DNA of 64,000 bases from Hofstenia miamia (GCA_900660155.1 CABFPE010000035.1:810771-874770); one strand, 5' to 3'. Shown: positions 23,129 through 33,779, counted from the stretch's first letter. Notes: generated by a model not told the origin, from the sequence alone. A program made the numbers and translations.

Positions 23129-24504
23129 TCAACACTGGGAGATTACAGAAGAGAAAGAGATAGCAGTCTTTGATGAATTTGAGAAGCTTTTCTAACTGGG
23201 TATAATACCTTGGAAGTTTGATGGAAGATAATTATACGATCTCACCTATGAAGATGCTTTTAACTGAAGCATACAAACTTGAGGAAATTAAGATTTAGTG
23301 TGCATGTTAGTGAAATTGTTTATATACAAGACGGCTTTACATAGTCTGTTATAAAACTCTCTCTACTAGATTTTGACAAGATATAGGCAGAGCCACTATT
23401 ACCTATTCAGTAATTGTTGAAACTGTGAAATTATTTGCAATTGGAGACAATTTTACAACAATCAAGAAAAGAGCAACAAAAGAAAATTTGCTTTGTATAC
23501 TGCTGATGAAATTTAACTGTCAACAATATTTAATCTGGGGTACAAAACATGAAATTACCCATTTCTGAAGAAACTAGAAAGGCTTTGCCATGACAATAAC
23601 AAATGACAGGTGACAATAGGTATTTATTGTTCAAAAACTCAAAATTCAAGATATATTTGAAAAGGTATGATGACTTATCTACAGTTGTCTAATATAAAGA
23701 ATGTCATTAAAGAACTTGACCACCATGTGCAAATACTTTTCTCTTACATAAATGATGTCATGTGAATCAATTGTTGTGAGTCAAAGTAATTACTATCATC
23801 AGTACTTGTGTTTCTGATGTGGATTGACTAACATAGGAGGATGTTTTGCATCATGTCTGTGTTTTGTAATTCTTTTACATTTAGGTTGTAATTGTGGGAT
23901 ACATTTTCCCATTTTTATTTTTGAAATTCAAAAAAATAAAGCAGAATTTCATCAATGTGATGTAGATGCCCTAATAACAACAATGATTGTCCTAAGGAGC
24001 TTCAGTCTTAATGAAAGTCATCAATTAATACTGTTGTTAAAGATTAACATTTTAAGGAGGGAATATGTTGCAACAATGATTGGTTGCTTAACTGCCTGGA
24101 AAGCTTCAGGAGGAGTGATTATTCTACTAGTTTAGGTTTGTAGAACCCACCTAAATGAAACCTAGGTATATGCATACTCAGAAATAAATTGTTAATCAGT
24201 CATGTTGTCTTGTTTACATGTATATAGTGAAGAGCTTTGAGGATACACATGCAACACTGGCATAGGGCTTTGTATTTGACTTATTATATAACAGATGAGG
24301 CAATAGAACTTTAAACAGTTAGGTGAGACAGAAATTAAGTTGTGAGAAAATCGTAACACTTTTGGTTGTAGATTTAACATATTACATTAACTGTCTAAAT
24401 AGATAGAGTGAAGAAGTGAAGTGAAATTGAGTCGGAAAAAGTCATTGATGGAGTCATTAACAATTTCACCCTAAATAACATCTGTTCTACACCATTTCCA
24501 GGTG
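23129..24504. other. AT-rich DNA, nothing firmly recognised
   Basis: A 103-codon plus frame at 23824-24135 (MTNIGGCFASCLCFVILL...) has a hydrophobic start but no recognisable domain and no supporting context, so I do not call it a gene. It may be retroelement-derived. Confidence 0.35.
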
Positions 24505-24706
24505 ACATTTAGAAATCATCAACTAACATTTAGAAATAATCATTTTACAATTAGAAATAAAAAGCTACAATTAGAAATGGTCAATTTACATTTAGAAATG
24601 AAAAAATACATTTAGAATTTGTCAATTAACATTTAGAAAGCGTCAATATTCATTTAGAAATCAAAACTAACATTTAGAAAAGCATAGTTTACATTTAGAA
24701 ATGAAA
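24505..24706. repeat. 20-21 bp tandem satellite, runs into gap
   Basis: About ten successive units share the core ACATTTAGAAAT followed by 8-9 variable bases, with a period of about 20-21 bp. Units are diverged in the second half but the core is well kept. The array continues to the edge of the 1000-N gap, so its true length is unknown and it probably caused the gap. Confidence 0.85.
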
Positions 24707-25706
24707 NNNNNNNNNNNNNNNNNNNNNNNNNNNNNNNNNNNNNNNNNNNNNNNNNNNNNNNNNNNNNNNNNNNNNNNNNNNNNNNNNNNNNNNNNNNNNN
24801 NNNNNNNNNNNNNNNNNNNNNNNNNNNNNNNNNNNNNNNNNNNNNNNNNNNNNNNNNNNNNNNNNNNNNNNNNNNNNNNNNNNNNNNNNNNNNNNNNNNN
24901 NNNNNNNNNNNNNNNNNNNNNNNNNNNNNNNNNNNNNNNNNNNNNNNNNNNNNNNNNNNNNNNNNNNNNNNNNNNNNNNNNNNNNNNNNNNNNNNNNNNN
25001 NNNNNNNNNNNNNNNNNNNNNNNNNNNNNNNNNNNNNNNNNNNNNNNNNNNNNNNNNNNNNNNNNNNNNNNNNNNNNNNNNNNNNNNNNNNNNNNNNNNN
25101 NNNNNNNNNNNNNNNNNNNNNNNNNNNNNNNNNNNNNNNNNNNNNNNNNNNNNNNNNNNNNNNNNNNNNNNNNNNNNNNNNNNNNNNNNNNNNNNNNNNN
25201 NNNNNNNNNNNNNNNNNNNNNNNNNNNNNNNNNNNNNNNNNNNNNNNNNNNNNNNNNNNNNNNNNNNNNNNNNNNNNNNNNNNNNNNNNNNNNNNNNNNN
25301 NNNNNNNNNNNNNNNNNNNNNNNNNNNNNNNNNNNNNNNNNNNNNNNNNNNNNNNNNNNNNNNNNNNNNNNNNNNNNNNNNNNNNNNNNNNNNNNNNNNN
25401 NNNNNNNNNNNNNNNNNNNNNNNNNNNNNNNNNNNNNNNNNNNNNNNNNNNNNNNNNNNNNNNNNNNNNNNNNNNNNNNNNNNNNNNNNNNNNNNNNNNN
25501 NNNNNNNNNNNNNNNNNNNNNNNNNNNNNNNNNNNNNNNNNNNNNNNNNNNNNNNNNNNNNNNNNNNNNNNNNNNNNNNNNNNNNNNNNNNNNNNNNNNN
25601 NNNNNNNNNNNNNNNNNNNNNNNNNNNNNNNNNNNNNNNNNNNNNNNNNNNNNNNNNNNNNNNNNNNNNNNNNNNNNNNNNNNNNNNNNNNNNNNNNNNN
25701 NNNNNN
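24707..25706. other. assembly gap, 1000 N
   Basis: Exactly 1000 N. It separates the 20-21 bp satellite from a minus-strand LINE piece. Frames called across it are artefacts. Confidence 0.98.
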
Positions 25707-26290
25707 TTTGTACGACGAATGGAGAAGGTGACAACATCATCAGAGCGAGTGCAGCAGGAATTAGAGAACTTAATGAAATCAAAAGGATCAAGATCCAATT
25801 TGCGAGTCAGTAGTCGATTGAACAGGAGGAGAACACAGGCATGGAAGTAGAGTGACAGCGGAAGAGTGGAGAATTGCAGGAGAGCGTCTTCATAGGCCAA
25901 AGGGGAAATCCATTTGAAAGCGCGTTTCTGGAAACGTTCCATGGAGTGGAACAAAGCCCGAGAAGGCCACCAACAAGGAGGCGCGAGGAATGGACTTGAA
26001 CAAAGAGAGTTTCACAGCAGACGAAGTATTAAAAGAAACATTACCGAAAAGGGCAAATAGCGCGGAATTAGCTTTGCGGAGACGCAAAGACACATGTCCA
26101 GTCCAATTTAAGTTTGCAGTTGAACGCGAAGATGAGTGTGATGAGGCGCAAAGTTCACAGGTAGAGGAAATACCAAATGTCTTGGTAGTGCTAAAATCAA
26201 GATGGTTGACAGAGGAAAAAGTAGACAAGTGCTCAAGATTAGAAGAAATGTTAGAAGCAAAAGACCAACCAAAATTTATTACGATATACT
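25707..26290 (-). pseudogene. LINE RT C-terminal part, family A
   Basis: Minus-strand non-LTR reverse transcriptase, C-terminal region, continuing into the N gap. One frame (from 26315) gives LNWTGHVSLRLRKANSALF, which resembles the thumb block L.W..H......KA....LF, followed by SSAVKLSLFKS. A second frame (from 25954) gives FHSMERFQKRAFKWISPLAY, DALLQFSTLPLSLYF and DLDPFDFIKFSN. The frame changes near 25970, so it carries a frameshift. A long overlapping plus-strand frame (25990-26292) is a mirror of it. This piece is better preserved and less AT-rich than the LINE to its right and is probably a different family. Confidence 0.7.
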
Positions 26291-26327
26291 GATGCTTCGT
26301 CAGGTTTTTGTGCAAAATTTAGAATTT

Positions 26328-28515
26328 TTATACACCAATTAAATGTCTTTGATAGAAGCATACGATATTTAGCATTATGTCAGTTAAAAAAAACGCATAT
26401 TGAAAATGAGACAAGCAGAATGCATGTATCAATGGTTTACGAATAATTGCTTGATATATACATATATACATATATATTGCAGTCATTTTTTGAATCTTTT
26501 TAAGTAGGAATTTTTTAAATTTTAATTCATTATCTATCTTAACTCCTAAATAGCTGCCTGATTCACTTTGCTTTATTGACTCATTATTTATCTTTAGTTT
26601 TATATCATTTTTTAGATTTCTTTGTGCTTTTTGTGAAAAAATTATAAATTGAGTTTTTTTCAATATTTAGTTTTAGTCGATTATTTTCAAAATGATTGTT
26701 TAATTTTTCTACATCTGTTTGGAGTTTTTTTGTAGCATTAAAAGCATTTTTTGCGGTACTTATTAGGCATGTGTCGTCGACATATTGGTAAATGTCGCTG
26801 TGTTTCACATTTTTAATTATATCATTTACATAAATTGCAAATAAAATAGGGCCAAGAACAGTACCTTGGTGCACCCCACGGTCAGTCGTAACATAATGTA
26901 ACATCAGTCGGTAGTTGTTGTTATTTATCGGCCAGATCATGCGCTTTTCGTGTTGACTAGTTGTTTTCATGTTTGTAAATGTTGTAAATACGCATTGTAT
27001 ATAAGACATCCATCTGTAAATAGAGAAATAGTTTAACCGTGTCCTCTTGTTCAATAGAATCACCCCAGTGATTCTACAATAACTTGATTTTTTGCTGTTT
27101 AGTATTACCAGCATTTGTCTGATTCTAGTAAGTTCATGATTAGAGTTATCACCAAAATTACAATTTACAAGCTTATCGTGCAAAATATCAAAATTCATGG
27201 AATTGAATGCCTTACTTAAATCTAATACTGCATGCATTATGAGATATATTAGACTTTATTTGTTGAGTAATAGATAGAATTGCATCTTGGGCGCTAAGGC
27301 CATTGCGAAACCCAAATTGTTTATGCGATAGAATGTTTTCAGATTTTAGGAATGCGTTTATTTGAATATACAATAATTTTTCAAAGAGTTTGCTGAAAAG
27401 CTTTGTAATACACATGGATCTATATTTTTTTGCGTTTAAGTTGTCACCTTTTTTATATATATGACTTATATCGGAATAATGCATTGATTAAATGCTATTA
27501 GTAATTGTTCTCCAAAAATATGAAAAAAACGTTTAATAACAAAAACGGGAGATTAAAAGAAGCGGTTGATTTGTTGATATCAATTTTCTTAACAATGTTT
27601 TCTAATTCATTGATTGTAGTAAGTCTAAAGGAAAATTGTTTTGATTGTTTGAGACTATCAGAATTTTGTTTTTTCTTATAAGGTGGGAAACTGAAATTTC
27701 CACATTCTTTGAATGTTGAATTTAAATGATTTAGTATTTGAGTTTTGTCTGTTACGGTCGTATTATTGATGTTTAATTCATTTATTTCGGATGAAAGACC
27801 TTTAGATTTTTTAATAAATTATTGAAATTTTTCTCGAATAGAATTTAATTGATTAAAGAATTTTTGCCGAGCTTCAGTTAAATTTTTTGTTCTTAATTGC
27901 TCAATTACATTCTTTGATCTTTCGTAATTGGTCCAATTAGTCTTTGTCGGCTCGGATTTTGCAAGATTCTCGTTTAATTGATACTAGTTCACGGACTTGA
28001 TTATCTTCGGTGTTTGAAAAAGGAAATTTAATTGCTTTAATCTTAACCATTCGCTTCTTATAGGTGCAAATGTTTAATGTTTTGTAGATTCCTTTTGCAA
28101 TGTAATTAATCATTAGAGGTAGAGAATTTAAGGTGAAAGTAAACTTAAATGGCGTGTTTTTAGGGCCTTTTCCATTTTCACCTGAGTAAGATAAATAGTC
28201 TCTTGTTTTTATGATTTTAAATTGCTTGCTCTTAGTAGTTTTGTTACCATTATATGTACACAGTGCATGATCAATAAGTGATTCAAACATTAAAGATTTA
28301 AAAGAAACTTCAGGATTAGTAAAAAACTAATCAATTAAATTGTTCATGCGAGTTGGACAAACCGTGTTTACACAATGAAGATTACAAGTAGCAGACAATT
28401 CATTTATGGAATTTCGTTCATAAGAGTTAAATTAATTAATATTAAAGTCACCAAATATAATTAGTGATTAATTATGATTACATATTTCAGATATTTCACT
28501 TTATAATTTAGATAG
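26328..28515 (-). pseudogene. CR1/Jockey-like LINE endonuclease and RT
   Basis: Minus-strand LINE polyprotein remnant. From right to left the endonuclease shows IFGDFNIN near 28450, a TRMNNLID...FFTN block and SLIDHALCTYN. A linker follows (TKTNWTNYERSKNVIEQL near 27940). The RT then shows SHIYKKGDNLNAKKYRSMCI, QFGFRNGLSAQDAI, LDLSKAFNSMNFDIL, RGVHQGTVLGPILFAIYVND (26849-26880 and around), QYVDDTCLIS (26771-26786; the usual YADD reads YVDD) and SGSYLGVKIDNEL. Several stops and frameshifts separate these pieces. A 182 bp LTR-like insertion lies between the LDLSKAF and GVHQGT blocks at 26897-27078. The left end at about 26328 abuts another LINE piece; the right end abuts the plus-strand R2/R4-type LINE. 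Confidence 0.8.
26897..27078 (+). repeat. 182 bp solo LTR inserted in LINE RT
   Basis: The ends are TGTAACATCAGTCGG and AGTGATTCTACA, giving TG...CA termini. The four bases ATAA stand at both 26893-26896 and 27079-27082, a target site duplication. GTATATAAG near 26998 is a TATA-like box, suggesting plus orientation. The short length fits a Copia-like or other small LTR. The insertion plus its duplication is 186 bp, 62 codons, so the LINE frame stays open across it. Confidence 0.75.
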
Positions 28516-29344
28516 GATAGGGTATAAGCTGGAGAAGAATGGTAGAGCAGTAAGTCACCTATGGCACATGGATGACCTGAAGATGTATGCTAGTTCAAGG
28601 AAGATGTTGCAGAAGCAAGTGCAGACATTGGAGAAGGCAAGCAGAGATTCAGGGTTGGAGTTTGGATTAGGAAAGTGTGCAGCAGTGACAATGACTAGAG
28701 GAAAGTGTGTGGATGGGGAGGGCTTGAGGACAAGCAGTGGGGACAAGATTGAGGAAGTCAAGGAGGGGTACAAGTACTTAGGAGTAATAGAGAAGGACAG
28801 AACAGATCATGAGAAAATGAAGATAAGGCTAAGGAAAGAATACAAGAGGAGAGTAAGGAAGGTACTACAGAAGTCAGCATTGAATGGGCAGAATAGTATA
28901 AAAGCAATTAATACATGGGCGATACCAGTGTTGAGATATTCGTGTCGAGATATTCCGCAGGAATAGTTAGGTGGAACAAGAATGAACTGAGGGAGACAAG
29001 GAAGATACTAGCAGCAGAGAGAGCATTCAACTTAAATGGAGATGTAGATAGGCTGTACATGGCAAGACATAAAGGAGGAAAAGGAGGCTAAATGTGGAGG
29101 AAACTGTAGAAGCAGAAGCACTAGGGCTAAANTATACCAGAGTAGGATGGAATCAGAGAGACAAACAAGGTATAGGCAGAAGGCAATGCATGGAGAATAC
29201 TGGAGGAACACAGAAAAGTGTGATAGAGAAGAGAGCAACAAGTGGTTAAAGAAGGCAGGACTGAAGAGAGAAACAGAAGCACTGATAATGGCAGCACAGG
29301 AGCAAGCAATAAGAACAAACTGGGTGAAGAAGCATATAGACAGA
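28515..29344 (+). pseudogene. R2/R4-type LINE, 3' part
   Basis: Plus-strand LINE fragment starting inside the RT: GYKLEKNGRAVSHLWHMDDL is followed by KMYASSRKMLQKQVQTLEKA, GLEFGLGKCA and EGYKYLGV. The catalytic box reads HMDD where YMDD/YADD is usual, a change that should inactivate the RT. After a frameshift near 28960, further conserved blocks follow: RWNKNELR, AFNLNGDVDRLYMARHKGGK and, near 29320, RTNWVKKHIDRRVEVSDK, which in relatives directly precedes the zinc-knuckle/restriction-like endonuclease. Similarity stops there. A single N sits at 29132. It belongs to the same broad family as the 5' part at 2901-4031. Confidence 0.75.
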
Positions 29345-29539
29345 AGAGTAGAAGTAAGTGATAAGTTATATATAGAGCTGATTGCAAAAATCGTCGCGCA
29401 GCCCCATACTTTTTAATATATAAAATATAAAAATCGGCATCGGCATATAAAATATAAATGAAATAAATATTACTTTTAAAACGTAATATGGATATGTCAA
29501 ATTGTACCAAATCTAAAATAGTGGTTCTTCATCAAGACA

Positions 29540-29694
29540 AATGGAGGATTTTCAGTAAAATTTAAATTTAAATATTTTTAGCTAAAAATGTTAAATTTAG
29601 TTTAAATTCTTTAAAAATGAAACGACCATTAAAAAATATTTGCTAAATTTTGTAAAAATTCACTGTCTCTTTCTTGTCAGATGATGTCACTACT
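29540..29694 (+). repeat. left terminal inverted repeat
   Basis: Reverse complement of 32204-32357 with about six mismatches over 154 positions. Most of it is repeated at 30350-30504 as part of an assembly duplication. Confidence 0.85.
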
Positions 29695-29780
29695 TTTAAA
29701 ATTCCCAGAAATTTTTAATATTCTTCTGACACCATTAGCCTTTTACGGTATTCGCTTGTTGCATTGAATTATCTTTTAAG

Positions 29781-29960
29781 ATGAATTTTGTTAATGCAAC
29801 TTCTACCAATTTACCACTTGTATCTGATTTGATGGTAGCAGAATTTTTCACCAACTGTGCTGGATTCAACATTCCTGGCATTTCAAATACAAAGGCCAAA
29901 AGAGCTTCTCGCAAGAACTATGGTGATGAAGCTATTTCGCTTTGTCAAATTTCAGCATAG
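29781..29960 (+). pseudogene. short frame resembling SWIM/YqaJ-protein start
   Basis: ATG at 29781, stop at 29958-29960, 59 codons. It reads NLPLVSDLMVAEFFTNCAGF, then IPGISNTKAKRASRKNYGDE and AISLCQIS. From memory, the pattern of a short acidic/hydrophobic helix, a basic R-A-S-R-K stretch and then YGD-x-A-I/V-x-x-x-Q resembles the N-terminal segment of widespread metazoan proteins that carry SWIM zinc finger and YqaJ-type nuclease domains, often found in many copies. Neither of those domains is present here; the frame ends in a stop, so it is at best a first exon or truncated copy. Identical frames at 30591 and 31262 come from assembly duplications. The homology claim is tentative. Confidence 0.4.
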
Positions 29961-30140
29961 ATTGCGAAATTTTAAATTTGTTTATTAAAGTTAAGTGTAA
30001 GTGGATTTTTAGCATTGTAAAGTGCATTTGTTTTTATTTTTTTGTAAGTGTTCAGATAAATATACATCATTCATTCATTCATAATTACAGAAATAAAAAT
30101 AAAACAGTAAATTTATGGTTTGTGACTCTCTGCATTTTAN

Positions 30141-30949
30141 AGCATATAGACAGAAGAGTAGAAGTAAGTGATAAGTTATATATAGAGCTGATTGCAAAAA
30201 TCGTCGCGCAGCCCCATACTTTTTAATATATAAAATATAAAAATCGGCATCGGCATATAAAATATAAATGAAATAAATATTACTTTTAAAACGTAATATG
30301 GATATGTCAAATTGTACCAAATCTAAAATAGTGGTTCTTCATCAAGACAAATGGAGGATTTTCAGTAAAATTTAAATTTAAATATTTTTAGCTAAAAATG
30401 TTAAATTTAGTTTAAATTCTTTAAAAATGAAACGACCATTAAAAAATATTTGCTAAATTTTGTAAAAATTCACTGTCTCTTTCTTGTCAGATGATGTCAC
30501 TACTTTTAAAATTCCCAGAAATTTTTAATATTCTTCTGACACCATTAGCCTTTTACGGTATTCGCTTGTTGCATTGAATTATCTTTAAAGATGAATTTTG
30601 TTAATGCAACTTCTACCAATTTACCACTTGTATCTGATTTGATGGTAGCAGAATTTTTCACCAACTGTGCTGGATTCAACATTCCTGGCATTTCAAATAC
30701 AAAGGCCAAAAGAGCTTCTCGCAAGAACTATGGTGATGAAGCTATTTCGCTTTGTCAAATTTCAGCATAGATTGCGAAATTTTAAATTTGTTTATTAAAG
30801 TTAAGTGTAAGTGGATTTTTAGCATTGTAAAGTGCATTTGTTTTTATTTTTTTGTAAGTGTTCAGATAAATATACATCATTCATTCATTCATAATTACAG
30901 AAATAAAAATAAAACAGTAAATTTATGGTTTGTGACTCTCTGCATTTTA
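30141..30949. repeat. direct copy of 29331-30139 across a lone N
   Basis: 809 bp, identical by eye except about one base (ATCTTTTAAG versus ATCTTTAAAG). The left copy ends exactly at the lone N (30140) and the right copy starts exactly after it. That geometry points to unmerged overlapping contigs rather than a biological duplication. Confidence 0.9.
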
Positions 30950-31175
30950 GAAGAGGAGGATCTCTTTGCACTGATGCATTTTTGAAAAGTCATGATTTGA
31001 GAATGTAGATAAACTAGACTCTGAGTTCACCATCTCCTCAAAAAAATGGGGTACAACATTATGCTTGAAAACTGCTCTTGAATTTTGAAAATTTAATTTC
31101 AAAAAAATTCGTTAAGTCATTTTCAAGATCAAAATGCTTCTCACATGTATACAAAGTATAAAGAGGAGGACTGTN

Positions 31176-31845
31176 TTTAAAATTCCCAGAAATTTTTAAT
31201 ATTCTTCTGACACCATTAGCCTTTTACGGTATTCGCTTGTTGCATTGAATTATCTTTAAAGATGAATTTTGTTAATGCAACTTCTACCAATTTACCACTT
31301 GTATCTGATTTGATGGTAGCAGAATTTTTCACCAACTGTGCTGGATTCAACATTCCTGGCATTTCAAATACAAAGGCCAAAAGAGCTTCTCGCAAGAACT
31401 ATGGTGATGAAGCTATTTCGCTTTGTCAAATTTCAGCATAGATTGCGAAATTTTAAATTTGTTTATTAAAGTTAAGTGTAAGTGGATTTTTAGCATTGTA
31501 AAGTGCATTTGTTTTTATTTTTTTGTAAGTGTTCAGATAAATATACATCATTCATTCATTCATAATTACAGAAATAAAAATAAAACAGTAAATTTATGGT
31601 TTGTGACTCTCTGCATTTTAGAAGAGGAGGATCTCTTTGCACTGATGCATTTTTGAAAAGTCATGATTTGAGAATGTAGATAAACTAGACTCTGAGTTCA
31701 CCATCTCCTCAAAAAAATGGGGTACAACATTATGCTTGAAAACTGCTCTTGAATTTTGAAAATTTAATTTCAAAAAAATTCGTTAAGTCATTTTCAAGAT
31801 CAAAATGCTTCTCACATGTATACAAAGTATAAAGAGGAGGACTGT
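31176..31845. repeat. direct copy of 30505-31174 across a lone N
   Basis: 670 bp matched at both ends by position, with the lone N at 31175 as the join. It is the second such join inside the long-TIR element. Confidence 0.9.
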
Positions 31846-32034
31846 TAAAATCTTGCCGATTCGAATATTTATAATTTTAAATGAAGTATATATTCTTCTG
31901 AATTAATAAACATCTTACAATTATATAGCATGTTATTGATATAAAACAAAGTTATTTGATTAACTAATTTGGAAGAAACATTAACTCATTGGGTTAAAGA
32001 CATGATTCTTTTGCATCACTCGAAAACCCTGCTA

Positions 32035-32172
32035 ACCGGCGGTTTGAAACCAACGTGTTCGCGTTTCTGAACAACTGGGAAGAGAAAAAAACAGCAAATT
32101 GGGATTTTTTCTGCTATTGTTTTGACAGCCGGGCACAAATGAAACCTTTACAAATTGTTTGCTTGCGTTCAT
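32035..32172 (-). pseudogene. THAP-domain first exon, degraded
   Basis: Minus-strand frame with ATG at 32170-32172: MNASKQFVKVSFVPGC, then QNNSRKNPNLLFFSLP and CSETRTRWFQTAG. This fits the first half of a THAP zinc finger (C-V-V-P-G-C...N.S...P...FH.FP......R..W...I.R), a DNA-binding domain common in P-element-like and other transposases. The first zinc-binding cysteine position reads Ser (SFVPGC), which would weaken metal binding. The frame stops after TAG, but GGTTAGC at the end could be a splice donor, so the exon may continue elsewhere. It reads inward from the right inverted repeat, opposite to the 59-codon frame on the left. Confidence 0.6.
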
Positions 32173-32203
32173 TTTGCAAATTAAGAGTTGTATGATCATT
32201 AAG

Positions 32204-32357
32204 GTAGTGACATCATCTGACAAGAAAGAGACAGTGAATTTCTGCAAAATTTAGCAAATATTTTTTAATGGTCGTTTCATTTTTAAATAATTTAAACTAA
32301 ATTTAACATTTTTAGATAAAAATATTTAAATATAAATTTTACTGAAAATCCCCCATT
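32204..32357 (-). repeat. right terminal inverted repeat
   Basis: Ends ACTGAAAATCCCCCATT on the plus strand. It is the mirror of the left repeat at 29540-29694, and is also similar to 58196-58351. Confidence 0.85.
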
Positions 32358-33779
32358 CACAATCACACAAAATGTTTTTAATGTTTAATGTTTAATGGAG
32401 TCATTTGATGAAATATTAACTTTTCTATTTTTTCAAAATGTACAATTATTAGGTCTAAAAAGTTCAGTTAAAATATGTAATTGGTGTAAAAAATCAGTCT
32501 TTCCATATGTAAAAATTGTAGCTTAGAAAGGCATTTTCATTAAATTTTATATACAGAATGACATCATGAAGATAATGAGATGACATTTGAAACCTATTTT
32601 TTGCAAAAATTATAAAGTTTTAACAGCCAGTATACACTAAAAATAACTTTTTGGACCTTTCAATGTTTCTTTTTTCATAAATGAATGACATCAAGCCAAT
32701 TGGATTGTGGAATGAAATGAAAATTAAGAAGAATTTTCTGCAAAAATTATAATTATTTAAAATGCAGCAAACCAATGGAGACCTTATAATTGTAAATTTT
32801 GAACACAGAGCTATGAATAGGTATAGATAGTGAAGCATCCAAAGGTCAGGTACACAGGTGCTGGATGAAGAACTTCACAGGCATTCAAAAAAGACTAGTA
32901 GTAGTACCATTGGAGTGCTTTAAATGTGTGTGAGCAATGCATAGCAAGGAAACAAATTCCAGATGCAAAATTATATCATTTGAGGTAGGAATACCATCTT
33001 AGCAATAGCAATTGTAGATGACAGGAAAGCATATTGTTAATACAATTATTAATTTATTGAAAGGCCATGAATTTAATTCAATTGAGTTGTTTTATTTTTC
33101 ATTTTAACTTTGGTGCAATGAAGAAAAGCTTTTTATCAATTCTTGGAAAATTCATGTTATTTAAATACTTGAACATTCTTTTAATTCATCTGTGTGCAAA
33201 GTGTGCACTAAATAAATTACCACAATTGAACTACTTAGCATATCAGAGTTAATTGGTTTATGTGGATGCTCAGCAAATTTGTTTGCAGTTTATGTACTTT
33301 GCTTAGACAGTGGAGAAGATTAATAAATAGAAATTCTAATCAATGTTTTTGTGAACCTAAAAACATAAAACTAGCTATCAACTTTCTCCTTAAATGTTGA
33401 AACTTAAAACATACATTAAAAGTAGCCATTAAAACAAGGCTTTGGTTTGTATTATAAATCACAACATTAATAGGCAAACATGTACTAAATTCTGCTCACA
33501 CTTGGTTGTTAGGGATAGTATGTGGATGATGAATTGAATATACCAGATACAAGATAATTCTAGATAATTTGACTGCCAGATACCAGAAAATATTTTGTTC
33601 AATTATTACTAGGGCAACAAGAAATATGACTTTAAAAAAAATGATCATATTTTTATGAAAAAAATATGACAGAATTTAGTTAAATATGCCCAAAAAAATA
33701 CCATCCATTTTTGAAAATCATCAATTAAAGCAATATTAAACATTTTCAATTACTGAGAGCAAGATATAAAATACAAACT
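32358..33779. other. AT-rich DNA, nothing recognised
   Basis: No domain-bearing frame and no repeat ends that I could anchor. Small frames at 32620-32838 and 33067-33252 have no recognisable features. Confidence 0.45.

Larger units (their letters stand above)
29540..32357. mobile_element. long-TIR DNA element with THAP-like exon
   Basis: Terminal inverted repeats of 154-155 bp bound this element (left 29540-29694, right 32204-32357). They begin ATGG(A/G)GGATTTTCAGTAAAATT and differ at about six positions by eye, some 96 percent identity. Just inside the left repeat a 59-codon frame reads rightwards; just inside the right repeat a THAP-like exon reads leftwards. The interior contains two assembly duplications marked by lone N at 30140 and 31175; discounting them, the element would be about 1.34 kb. 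No complete transposase is visible, so it is probably an internally deleted derivative. I could not find a clear target duplication. The superfamily is undetermined. Confidence 0.6.

Noticed and set aside
23824-24135. 103-codon plus frame with hydrophobic start
   Set aside because: No family resemblance and it lies among LTR-derived sequence; not enough for a gene call.
24505-24706. CRISPR-like pattern of short repeat and variable spacer
   Set aside because: Period of 20-21 bp with a 12 bp diverged core, in animal DNA with no cas genes; it is a satellite.
24667-25954. Frames of 370-419 codons on both strands over the 1000-N gap
   Set aside because: They are open only because N has no stops. 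Only the LINE portion right of 25707 is real.
25990-26292. 100-codon plus frame, highly charged
   Set aside because: Mirror of the minus-strand LINE RT piece that carries the recognisable motifs.
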